Shown piece by piece: positions 9,401 to 16,528 of a DNA stretch of 64,000 nt (the first letter of the stretch is position 1; the number at the start of each line of letters is the position of its first letter). The notes beneath the pieces are model-generated. The model saw only the letters and a list, made by a program, of their open reading frames with translations, was not told where the DNA came from and searched no databases. The stretch is from CBDATB01 sp965199745 (lineage in GTDB: Bacteria > Bacteroidota > Bacteroidia > Cytophagales > Flammeovirgaceae). The DNA is taken from the NCBI GenBank assembly GCA_965199745.1, contig CBDATB010000013.1:372001-436000 (forward strand), given 5' to 3'. Made by a program: the position numbers and the translations under genes.

Positions 9401-10994
9401 GACGGGTCTTAATTTGAGTGTTTTGGGCGGTAATGTTCGTTTGTTATTGGATAGCGATGGGGACTTCAGTACGACAGATAATGTTGAGACGGGTACTTTC
9501 AATGCGGTGAATAATACGATAACGTTTGCTAATATAAACTTGACTAATGGTCAGTATTTCAGTATAGGTCAAACGCCGACGACTGCACCTGTGGTGGCAA
9601 ATGCGCTGTCGGATATAGATATAAATATTCTTGAGGGTGCTACTCCTGATACAGTCAATCTAGCCAATGTATTTGCTGACCCTGATATCGGTGTTTTTGC
9701 TGCTCCTTTATTTTTTAGTGCTACTGCTTTGGATGATGATTTGGTAACGGTTTCTTTATTGCAGGACAGTCTTTTAGTATTGAATTATCTTCCCGACGGC
9801 GGTGGTATTGACACGGTGGTCGTATTTGCCACTGAGGGTTCTTCCGCTGGTGTGCGTGACACCTTTACAGTGAGTGTGGCTAATGATACTCCGCAATTAG
9901 TTATCCGCATTGCCGATGTATCTGCTACTACGGGGAATACTTTCTCTTTAATATTAAGCAGCAATTTCACTGACCCAGAGGGAAGTGCCCTGACCTACAC
10001 GGCGAATTTAGCTGGTGGTGGTGTCTTACCTGCTTGGTTGAGTTTTGATGCTGGCGTACCTTCTTTTTCGGGTACTCCATTGAGCGGAGATGTCGGTGCT
10101 TCAGATGTGGTAGTTACTGCCAGTGATGGTTCATCCTCTGTGAGCGATACCTTCACTTTGACTGTGCTAGAGGCAGATGTAACAGGACCGGGCGGCATTG
10201 GCTCGACTGACGGCAGTAGTATTTTGGAGCTGTGGTTTGATGCGAATGCGGGTATAACGGGTGTTTCGCCGATAACGGGTGTAAGCGACCAGTCGGGCAA
10301 TGGGGTGAGTATTACAGTGGGTGGCGACCCTGCATTGAATGCGAGTTCTGTAAACGGTGTGGATGCGATTACTTTTGATGGCACGGGTGATTTTCTCACT
10401 ACTGATTTGCGTATCGATGCGGGCAGTGTGCCTAGGGTAACGGTACTGTCGGTTTATCGGCCAAGGGTGAATACTGCAGGGGCTGTTTGGGGGGAAGATA
10501 ATGCTAATTTTAACCTCGATAGGGTTCTTTCCAACACTCCTTTTAGTAGTGTTTCTGATGGTGTTGCTGCATTCGGCGTCAACAGTTTGTTTACGACGGG
10601 TATTTATTCTGTATCTACAGTAGTTCATCAGGAAGATGTTGTTAATGGCAGTGCGGTATATGTGTCTGGTAGCTTAGACACCACCTTCACTTCGAACCAT
10701 GCTCCTGAGACTTCGAATCCTTTGCAGATAGCTGCGGTGGGTTCTGGTGGCTTCGCTTTTGATGGAGACATAGCTGAGTTGTTAGTATATATCGATACTT
10801 TGTCTGAAGTTCAAAGGATCATAGTAGAGAACTACTTGTCGGCAAAATATGGTTTGTCTCTAGCAGCTAATGACTTGTATACGATGGATAATGCGGCGAA
10901 TGGCAATTATGATTTTGAAGTGGCGGGTATTGGTGTGGGTGCTGATGGCAGTTCTTTGCTAGTATCTAGGGGTACGTGGTATGGTAACAGTTGA
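6480..10994 (+). CDS. Giant modular surface protein, N-terminal part of a frameshifted gene
   Basis: 1,504 residues. It begins with a long signal peptide: a basic stretch, then 'SLLSLMLLCVGGSLYAQ', with likely cleavage after YA near residue 40. Three modules follow, each opening with 'TGPGG': ConA-like domain, 'YTMDNAANGNYDFEVAG' segment, cadherin-like and Ig-like domains (nt 6601-8400, 8407-10180, 10186 onward). Modules 1 and 3 are almost the same at their start. The frame ends at a TGA at 10992-10994, where comparison with nt 9206-9236 shows two extra T residues (near 10977 and 10991) and one substitution. The reading continues at once in the next frame, so this was one gene of about 2,545 codons. 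As it stands, this part has the export signal but no T9SS sorting domain. Confidence 0.88.
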   Translation: MNNYFPSFAVLRCLARNILLWKKSLLSLMLLCVGGSLYAQTGPGGIGSTDGSSILELWFDANAGITGVSPITGVIDQSGNGVSITVSGAPVLNAGSVNGVDAISFDALVGDFLTTDLSINAGSVPRLTVVTVYQSARASAGDPSIGSLWGEVDAGPDPNIDRIVGRGLSTGDVSDGDNFPVFANGLFVGNQPGLATIIYHEDAINGSQVYNFGSLLLSFTADHSRSGASNPLQIGASGAGTGGDTFNGDISELLVYSDTLSEAQRIIVENYLSAKYGLSLAANDLYTMDNAANGNYDFEVAGIGVGADGSSLLVSRGSSIVTVSAGTVPSDSTFLFWGNNGEGELFMEVSDVPAGIGGRLNTVWRVSENGGDVGSVDMVFALTGLNLSVLGGNVRLLLDSDGDFSTTDNVETGTFNSVNNTITFANINLTDGQYFSIGQTPTTAPVLANALSDISVFEDSAPDTINLSDVFTDPDIGAFDAPLFFSATALDDDLVTVSLLQDSLLVLNYLLDSVGMDTVVVFATEGSSAGVRDTLIVTVSPSNDAPRLVSAFADVSASTGRLLSLNLSANFSDPEGDAVTYTSTLSDGVALPSWLSFEDGTATFSGIPLAGDVGSLDVVVAASDGTLSSSDTFTLTVIDAIVTGPGGVGSADGNSSLELWFDANAGITGATRITGVTDQSGNGVRFTVRGDPTLNASSVNGMDAVTFDRVFDHFVTDLSINAGTVPRVTVLSVYLPRSSASRVVWSEDDGGFDRFLRDHATLAAGNNSVSNGSTYEGNIPNLFSSGRYSLSTVVHQEDVTDGSEVYVSGSLARSFTSNHAPEPSSSFHIGSNPSGSSFEGDIAELLVYSDTLSTVERIIVENYVSAKYGLSLAANDLYTMDNAANGNYDFEVAGIGVGADGIGLLVSRGTGIVRVSARSVASNGRFLFWGNNGEEELFIEVSDVPAGIGGRLNTVWRVSESGGDVGAVDMSFDLTGLNLSVLGGNVRLLLDSDGDFSTTDNVETGTFNAVNNTITFANINLTNGQYFSIGQTPTTAPVVANALSDIDINILEGATPDTVNLANVFADPDIGVFAAPLFFSATALDDDLVTVSLLQDSLLVLNYLPDGGGIDTVVVFATEGSSAGVRDTFTVSVANDTPQLVIRIADVSATTGNTFSLILSSNFTDPEGSALTYTANLAGGGVLPAWLSFDAGVPSFSGTPLSGDVGASDVVVTASDGSSSVSDTFTLTVLEADVTGPGGIGSTDGSSILELWFDANAGITGVSPITGVSDQSGNGVSITVGGDPALNASSVNGVDAITFDGTGDFLTTDLRIDAGSVPRVTVLSVYRPRVNTAGAVWGEDNANFNLDRVLSNTPFSSVSDGVAAFGVNSLFTTGIYSVSTVVHQEDVVNGSAVYVSGSLDTTFTSNHAPETSNPLQIAAVGSGGFAFDGDIAELLVYIDTLSEVQRIIVENYLSAKYGLSLAANDLYTMDNAANGNYDFEVAGIGVGADGSSLLVSRGTWYGNS

Positions 10995-13900
10995 GTGCGA
11001 GGTCGGTTGCATCAAACGGTCGGTTTTTGTTTTGGGGCAATAATGGAGAGGAGGAGTTATTTATGGAGGTTTCGGATGTACCTACGGGTATAGGTGGTAG
11101 ATTGAATACAGTATGGCGTGTGAGCGAGAGCGGTGGCGATGTGGGTGCTGTGGATATGAGCTTTGATTTGACGGGTCTTAATTTGAGTGTTTTGGGCGGT
11201 AATGTTCGTTTGCTATTGGATAGCGATGGGGACTTCAGTACGACAGATAATGTTGCAACGGGTACTTTCAATGCGGTAAATAATACGATAACGTTTGCTA
11301 ATGTAAACCTGGCTAATGGTCAATATTTCAGTATAGGACAAACGCCGACGACTGCTCCTGTAGTGGTTAATGCGCTGTCGGATATAAGCATAAGTGTTCT
11401 TGAGAGTGTTGATCCTGACACAATCAATCTTTTGGCTGTATTTTCCGACCCTGACATCGATGCTTTTGACGCTCCTTTATTTTTTAGTGCTACTGCTTTA
11501 GATGATGATTTGCTAACGGTTTCCATATTACAGGATAGTCTTTTATTAGTGAATTATCTTCCCGACAGTATTGGTACGGACACGGTGGTAGTATTTGCTA
11601 CTGAGGGTTCTTCTGCTGGTGGACGCGATACTTTGATTGTTAGGGTGAGTCCTCCTACTTACTACAGCAGGAGTGCTGCGACAAATATAGGCAGTACGGG
11701 TGCCACATTTAGCGATGCAAACACTTGGACGGCATCTGAGGATCATACGGGAGATCCTGTTGGTATCGCTCCCAATGGCAATCCTGTGGTAATAGCTGAG
11801 GGTCACCGCATCAATGTTACATCAAATAGTGCTTTAGTGGAAAGTATGCATTTGCTGGGCAGTGTATTTTTGGGGCAGACTTCGGGTCATACCTTCAACG
11901 AAGTAAGCGGTGATGGAACGATTACGCTGAGTGCTTTAGCTGGTCGTTTCAATCTTCCTTCGGGTTCTTATGCTGATAGCGTTATGATTGTTTTTGAGGG
12001 TTTGGGCGAAATTCCGGGCGGTACTTATCCGTGTTTAACTTTTGGTGAGTCTTTTAGCAACGGAGTAATAAGTTTTGTTGGTGATGTTACGCTGCGCGGG
12101 GAGTCTGTGGTCGTAAATGAACACTTGGATTTAGATGGCAATACCTTGACGTTTGAGGGTGAAAACTGGGGTGGTTCTTCTGATGCTGAATTGCGCAATG
12201 GTCGTATTGTTTTGGGCGGCAGTAATGCGATTAGCTACAATGGCAGTGATTCATTGCAAGATATCACCTTAGAGATTAATACTTCTGGCGGTGTAAGTGT
12301 GGACGGGGGTTTGAGTGTTTCGGGCAGTTTAGTTCTCACTGACGGTATATTAACTATGGGAGGTTCGCTGACTCTGACTGGTACGGGTGCTAGTGGTGGC
12401 AGCAATGCGAGCTATGTGGCCACTGGTAATCCTATTATTGTATTGGGTACGGGAGCCTTACTAACGCGCTTATTTCCATTTGGAGAGCGAGATAACTATT
12501 TGCCTTTGCAAGTTGGTGGTCGTATAGGTTCCGATGAGTTTTTCAGGGTTTCATCTGGGGGTGGTGTACCTCCTCCGTCTGCTGATTCAGTGGGTACATT
12601 AGTTGCTGGAGATACTATTGAGGCTATCGGCAACAGTTTTTGGACGGTGGAATTAAGCGGTACTCCTTCGGGTACCTATAGTGTATCTTTCAGTATTTCT
12701 GCTGCGGACAATAATTTTCGTGGTTCTGTGGGACGCTTACGAGTAATTAAGTCTGACGGACTAGCTCAGGAAGGGAATTGGAATAATATAGGGGGTTCTG
12801 CTTCTCGTTTGGGCAGTGGTGCTAGGATACTTCGGACGGATTCTGTGTCTACGGGAGCCGATGTTTCGATTATAGCCTATGAGGAGTTGTTGGGTAGTTT
12901 CCAGCGTGTTGCATACAGTTTTTCAGATTTGCAGAGTGCTGCAGAGGCTTTAGTATCGTCTGCGGATCCTAGTTTTGCCACTATTCCTGTGGATTCGCTG
13001 CTTTGCTACGATTCATTATACGATTTGGGCGATGACAGTCGTGTGCTTATATTGAACAGTGCTTTTGGTCGTTCATTAGTATCGGCTACTGAGTCGATTG
13101 ACGGTGCTGATACGACGTACACCTATGCTGTTTCAGATGTTTCTTTTGCTGATGTACTTGCTGGTGGGACTTTATTGGGGACGGATGCTTGTTTGTTGTT
13201 ATCGGAATTTCCTCATGTGTATAATTTTTCATTTTCATACCCCACCCAATTTGCTTTGATCAGTGTTGATGATGGTCTTACTATCTTAGATTCTGCTTCT
13301 TCACTGGAGAACGACTTAGCCCTTTACAGTTTTGGTGAGGTTCGTGCTATAGGTACCCTTGCAGACAGTGATGGGGGTACTCTAGGTGGTATTAGTTACG
13401 ACAGTTTGTATCGTCTGCCTAGGCAGCAAATATATGTACGTTCTGATTCTACTTATTCGTTCAGCAATTTGCTAGATTCTATCTATGAGTTACGTGCGAC
13501 GGTGAGCAGTTTCAGTGGTTTTGGTGTGGGTTCAGTAGATTCCGACATAGAACCACTACCTGTGGAGTTGGTTTGGTTCAGAGCATCTGTAACTGCTGAG
13601 GGGGCTGTAATGCTATTTTGGTCTACGGCTAGTGAGTTGAACAGCGATCGTTTTGAGATAGAGCGCAGTATTGATGGTATGAGTTTCAGCAAGATAGGGG
13701 AGTTGTCTTCTCAGGGCAATAGTATTGTGTTGTCAGAGTACAGTTATGTGGATAGTTCTCCTGCTATCGGCCTGAATTACTATCGTCTCAAGCAGATAGA
13801 CTTGGATGGCAGTTTTGTATATTCTGTGGTAGTTTCTGTGGAGTTATCTTCTGTGGAGGAGACTTTTGGGGTGTTGCTGTATCCGAACCCTGCGATTGCT

Positions 13901-14116
13901 ACGGTGAATATGCTTTTACGTGGTTTGGGTGCTGACAATAGTGCTTCTTATCGTCTGTATGACAGTTATGGTCTTGTGGTTTTGGAGGGTAATGTTGTGG
14001 GAGATACTGTACATGCATTGTCCTTGCCGTCTAATTTATCTTCGGGCTTATACATTTTGCGTGTTTGGGACGGCAACGGAGCTGTTAAACGCATTAAATT
14101 ACTCATCGGCAAATAG
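10991..14116 (+). CDS. Giant modular surface protein, C-terminal part of the frameshifted gene
   Basis: 1,041 residues continuing the preceding reading frame: the rest of module 3 (from 'SARSVASNGRFLFWGNNGE'), a cadherin-like domain to about 11650, then the 2.47-kb C-terminal half that is identical to that of the first giant gene. It ends with a fibronectin-like domain and a T9SS type A sorting domain ('LYPNPA' ... 'KLLIGK'). It has no signal peptide; the nominal TTG start is only the first start-like codon after the break. If the frameshift is real this part would not be exported or made. If it is a sequencing error the whole is one intact T9SS protein running from 6480 to 14116. Confidence 0.8.
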   Translation: MSARSVASNGRFLFWGNNGEEELFMEVSDVPTGIGGRLNTVWRVSESGGDVGAVDMSFDLTGLNLSVLGGNVRLLLDSDGDFSTTDNVATGTFNAVNNTITFANVNLANGQYFSIGQTPTTAPVVVNALSDISISVLESVDPDTINLLAVFSDPDIDAFDAPLFFSATALDDDLLTVSILQDSLLLVNYLPDSIGTDTVVVFATEGSSAGGRDTLIVRVSPPTYYSRSAATNIGSTGATFSDANTWTASEDHTGDPVGIAPNGNPVVIAEGHRINVTSNSALVESMHLLGSVFLGQTSGHTFNEVSGDGTITLSALAGRFNLPSGSYADSVMIVFEGLGEIPGGTYPCLTFGESFSNGVISFVGDVTLRGESVVVNEHLDLDGNTLTFEGENWGGSSDAELRNGRIVLGGSNAISYNGSDSLQDITLEINTSGGVSVDGGLSVSGSLVLTDGILTMGGSLTLTGTGASGGSNASYVATGNPIIVLGTGALLTRLFPFGERDNYLPLQVGGRIGSDEFFRVSSGGGVPPPSADSVGTLVAGDTIEAIGNSFWTVELSGTPSGTYSVSFSISAADNNFRGSVGRLRVIKSDGLAQEGNWNNIGGSASRLGSGARILRTDSVSTGADVSIIAYEELLGSFQRVAYSFSDLQSAAEALVSSADPSFATIPVDSLLCYDSLYDLGDDSRVLILNSAFGRSLVSATESIDGADTTYTYAVSDVSFADVLAGGTLLGTDACLLLSEFPHVYNFSFSYPTQFALISVDDGLTILDSASSLENDLALYSFGEVRAIGTLADSDGGTLGGISYDSLYRLPRQQIYVRSDSTYSFSNLLDSIYELRATVSSFSGFGVGSVDSDIEPLPVELVWFRASVTAEGAVMLFWSTASELNSDRFEIERSIDGMSFSKIGELSSQGNSIVLSEYSYVDSSPAIGLNYYRLKQIDLDGSFVYSVVVSVELSSVEETFGVLLYPNPAIATVNMLLRGLGADNSASYRLYDSYGLVVLEGNVVGDTVHALSLPSNLSSGLYILRVWDGNGAVKRIKLLIGK

Positions 14117-14129
14117 TATACACAGTATG
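11656..14129 (+). repeat. 2.47-kb direct repeat, copy 2 (C-terminal half of second adhesin)
   Basis: Partner of 3331-5804. Identity covers the beta-helix-like region, the fibronectin-like domain, the sorting domain, the stop codon and 13 bases beyond it. Flanking sequences differ on both sides. Confidence 0.95.
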
Positions 14130-14190
14130 ATGATTGTTTTTGAGGGTTTGGGCGAAATTCCGGGCGGTACTTATCCGCGTTTAACTTTTG
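14130..14190 (+). repeat. 61-bp self-copy of adhesin coding sequence in the 3' flank
   Basis: These 61 bases repeat nt 3659-3719 (and 11984-12044) with one change (C14178 for T3707). They lie 13 bases after the adhesin stop codon. At the matching place after the first gene there is only a short 'TGAAA' before the shared 'GCATGAAAGAGA', so this looks like an insertion in copy 2. Confidence 0.9.
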
Positions 14191-14204
14191 AAGGCATGAA
14201 AGAG

Positions 14205-14240
14205 AAAAGGCTGCCTATTGAGGCAGCCTTTTCTTTTAAA
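14205..14240 (+). terminator. Rho-independent terminator after the second adhesin
   Basis: A perfect 12-bp stem (AAAAGGCTGCCT, loop ATTG, AGGCAGCCTTTT) is followed by a T-rich run. The first adhesin shares the preceding 'GCATGAAAGAGA' but has lost this hairpin. Confidence 0.85.
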
Positions 14241-14256
14241 AGTATTTAATTTTTTT

Positions 14257-14316
14257 GTTATCTTCTGTGGAGGAGACTTTTGGGGTGTTGCTGTATCCGA
14301 ACCCTGCGATTGCTAC
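14257..14316 (+). repeat. 60-bp self-copy of the sorting-domain coding sequence
   Basis: An exact copy of nt 5518-5577 (and 13843-13902), which code for the start of the T9SS sorting domain. It lies past the terminator and directly before the 3' end of the neighbouring minus-strand gene. Confidence 0.9.
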
Positions 14317-14326
14317 CAACATGTGG

Positions 14327-15361
14327 TTAAGCCACAAAATGTTTCAAATAAAAATAAACCAGCATATAATTTTTTCTTTCTTCATCTGTTACGCGCAATA
14401 ATCCTTTGTTAGCACTAGGGAAGGAAAAGTTGAGTAAATATTCTTTATCTACTTTGAGCGGGCGAATATTGACAAATTTATGGTTCTGTGTAACCATATT
14501 TTGCTTAATATCAAAATGGAAATTAATTTGTCGAAGAATATGCCGGTTAGTTACCTTCATGGCTTCTGCATCTTTCTGCTCAATAATATGCGAAACAGTG
14601 AAACGCTCAAAAACTGACTTACTTAGGGCAGCATTAACATGAATGGTATTAGCACTACGCACTAATTCAAAACCCATGTTAGTCCATACGCGTTGCGCAT
14701 AAATATTTTCAATTTGTGCTATGGTTTGCATTTTTTTCAAGCCTTTATCTTTAGAATAGCTGATAGTATGCGACATTAAATCTTTAAAAACACCCTTACG
14801 TCTTTCCTCTTTTTTGACCCCGTACAGTATGCCTTTTACAATTCTTTGTTTTTGACTTTCAAAATTAAAAGTTCCAAAGCCAATTACTTTTTCCGCTCTT
14901 CTGATTAGCCAACAGACTCTATCCTCTTGTTTTTCTGCATAACTTTTCACCCAGTCTTTATATCCTTCATTAACTGATTCATTGTCGAACATGGGGTTAT
15001 TGCGGTAGTGATTGATATACTGACCAAAAATACTTGCTGCCAAGTGGTTAAGCACTTGTTGATCTTTTAGCCCGGCTATACTAAAACTAAGATCTTTGTT
15101 TTTTATTTGGGCAGGTGTGGCTTTTTGTAAATCTAATTGATAGTATGCTAAGGTATCTGTAATTAAAAAAGGGATGGCCATACGGATTAATTGGCTAGTT
15201 TGCGCTATTTTAATGGTTGGTAGCCTGATAATGGCTGTGTCCATATTATGCTCAATAATTTGTTCGAGAATCTCACTGGCATTAATTTCATCTGCTTGCA
15301 TTCTGTAAATAACCAGTCCGAATCTTTTACTATCTTTTTCAGAGTAAATTAGTTGATTCAT
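14327..15361 (-). CDS. GNAT-family N-acetyltransferase-like protein
   Basis: 344 residues. An N-terminal part of about 100 residues contains 'AIIRLPTIKIAQTSQLIRMAIPFLITDTL'-type sequence (shown here in pieces only), reminiscent of two-domain amino-sugar acetyltransferases of the WecD type. A GNAT fold follows at about 105-240, with the acetyl-CoA loop around 'KKEERRKGVF' (183-192) and a typical 'NIYAQRVWTNMGFELVRS' end. A C-terminal tail of about 100 residues has no match I recognise. It begins 30 bases after the YggS-type gene and is probably cotranscribed with it. Substrate unknown; a role in surface sugar modification is only a guess. Confidence 0.75.
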   Translation of the reverse strand: MNQLIYSEKDSKRFGLVIYRMQADEINASEILEQIIEHNMDTAIIRLPTIKIAQTSQLIRMAIPFLITDTLAYYQLDLQKATPAQIKNKDLSFSIAGLKDQQVLNHLAASIFGQYINHYRNNPMFDNESVNEGYKDWVKSYAEKQEDRVCWLIRRAEKVIGFGTFNFESQKQRIVKGILYGVKKEERRKGVFKDLMSHTISYSKDKGLKKMQTIAQIENIYAQRVWTNMGFELVRSANTIHVNAALSKSVFERFTVSHIIEQKDAEAMKVTNRHILRQINFHFDIKQNMVTQNHKFVNIRPLKVDKEYLLNFSFPSANKGLLRVTDEERKNYMLVYFYLKHFVA

Positions 15362-15391
15362 AGTTTTTTTACGTTAAAGTTCTAAACAAAG

Positions 15392-16084
15392 TTAATCCCT
15401 TTTTATTCTTTCACCAAATATTAAACTTCCTATTCTAATCATATTACTCCCTGCTTCTAGGGCAATTTTGTAGTCGTTGGTCATTCCCATAGAAAGTTTG
15501 GTGAAATGTAGATTAGGCAAGTTCCCATATTTTTTTCTAACTTCGGTGAATAGAGTACTCAAAGTAGCAAATTCACTTTTTACCATATCCTTATCGCAAG
15601 CATTGCTTGCCATGCCCATGAGTCCTTTCATATGTATATTTTTACAACTGAGAAACTGCTCATTATTAAGTATTATTTCTAAACCGCTGGCAGAGAGTCC
15701 AAATTTGCTTTCTTCACGCGCAATACGAATTTGGAATAGACAGTTAATTATCCGCTGGTTTTGTAAGGCTCTTTTGTTGATTTCAAGCAATAGTTTGAGG
15801 CTGTCAATTGTATGAATTAACGAGACGAAAGGAGCTATATATTTTACTTTATTCGTCTGCAAATGCCCAATCATGTGCCAGTGAATATCTTTTGGAAGAG
15901 AATTATATTTTAGCATGAGTTCTTGTACTTTATTTTCTCCGAAATCTTTGACGCCCAAGTCATAGGCATTTTGTATTATCCCAATGGGTTTAGTTTTACT
16001 CACAGCTACTAATTGAGCAGTTTTGTAGGCAAGTTCTGCCTCTATACGATTAATGTTAAGTGCTAATTTTGAAGAATTTTCCAT
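15392..16084 (-). CDS. YggS/PLPBP-family pyridoxal phosphate homeostasis protein
   Basis: 230 residues, the family's normal length. 'AVSKTKPIG' near residues 27-35 carries the PLP-binding lysine (K30). Further family signatures are 'DFGENKVQEL', 'HWHMIGHLQTNKVKYI', 'MKGLMGMA' and 'LSMGMTNDYKIALEAGSNMIRIG' near the end (given in short form as the LSMGMTNDY phosphate-binding region). These single-domain fold-type III proteins bind PLP without a known catalytic reaction and keep vitamin B6 and amino acid pools in balance. First gene of a two-gene minus-strand unit with the GNAT protein. Confidence 0.92.
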   Translation of the reverse strand: MENSSKLALNINRIEAELAYKTAQLVAVSKTKPIGIIQNAYDLGVKDFGENKVQELMLKYNSLPKDIHWHMIGHLQTNKVKYIAPFVSLIHTIDSLKLLLEINKRALQNQRIINCLFQIRIAREESKFGLSASGLEIILNNEQFLSCKNIHMKGLMGMASNACDKDMVKSEFATLSTLFTEVRKKYGNLPNLHFTKLSMGMTNDYKIALEAGSNMIRIGSLIFGERIKRD

Positions 16085-16210
16085 AAACCATAATCATTTG
16101 ATTTAAAAGTTATACTTTTCAAAGGTAGAGCCTTTTTTATATATTTCTCATAAAAAATATGGGCTTTTGTTTGCATTTTACAAATATTAACTATTGCTTT
16201 GTATTGTGTT

Positions 16211-16423
16211 TTAATAAACCTCATTCATTCTGTTCACTCGCTGTAAATCCTCAGTGAACTGCCAAGGCGATAGCTTCATGCTGGTGTGAAGCTGTAATTT
16301 AACTCTATACAAATCGTGAATTAGTACTTCCGATTGCTGCTTGTAAACTTTTGACTGTGTTGATAAGTGCTTTGCTACACCTGTAAGCTCTTCTGTGATT
16401 GGGTAGTTTACAAAAATCCTTTC
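16211..16423 (-). pseudogene. Unidentified gene remnant (open frame without start)
   Basis: In the 444-bp gap before ilvD the minus strand is open for 71 codons including the stop and reads like real protein: 'VNYPITEELTGVAKHLSTQ', then 'SKVYKQQSEVLIHDLYRVK' and 'LSPWQFTEDLQRVNRMNEVY'. No ATG or GTG start precedes it and a stop lies just upstream, so it is probably the tail of a decayed gene. A mobile-element or regulator origin is possible but I do not recognise the family. Confidence 0.4.
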
Positions 16424-16453
16424 TCATCACAGGTAGTTGGGGAAGGTTTTTTT
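16412..16453 (+). terminator. Terminator-like hairpin upstream of ilvD
   Basis: An imperfect stem of about 14 pairs (AAAAATCCTTTC against GGGGAAGGTTTTTTT, with one mismatch and G-U pairs) ends in seven T residues. It lies just before the ilvD promoter -7 element and could insulate the ilv operon from upstream transcription. An attenuator is less likely, because the promoter-like box is downstream of it. Confidence 0.35.
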
Positions 16454-16492
16454 ATGGGTTTTTGTCTTATGAAAGAGTTTTTTAATGATTTC

Positions 16493-16500
16493 TATTTTTG
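16493..16500 (+). promoter_or_regulatory. Bacteroidota-type -7 element for ilvD
   Basis: TATTTTTG matches the TAnnTTTG -7 consensus and ends 28 bases before the GTG start. No TTTG box at the normal spacing is visible, so the assignment rests on one element. Confidence 0.45.
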
Positions 16501-16528
16501 CAGCGAAGTTACCTAAAACTAAAATTTA

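Noticed and set aside
6480..14116. Tandem modules considered as a CRISPR-like or phage tail repeat array
   Set aside because: Repeats are long, coding and in frame, with signal peptide and T9SS tail; this is a modular surface protein.
16412..16453. Leader-peptide attenuator for ilvDBN
   Set aside because: The promoter-like -7 box lies after the hairpin and no short frame rich in Ile, Val or Leu codons was found before it.
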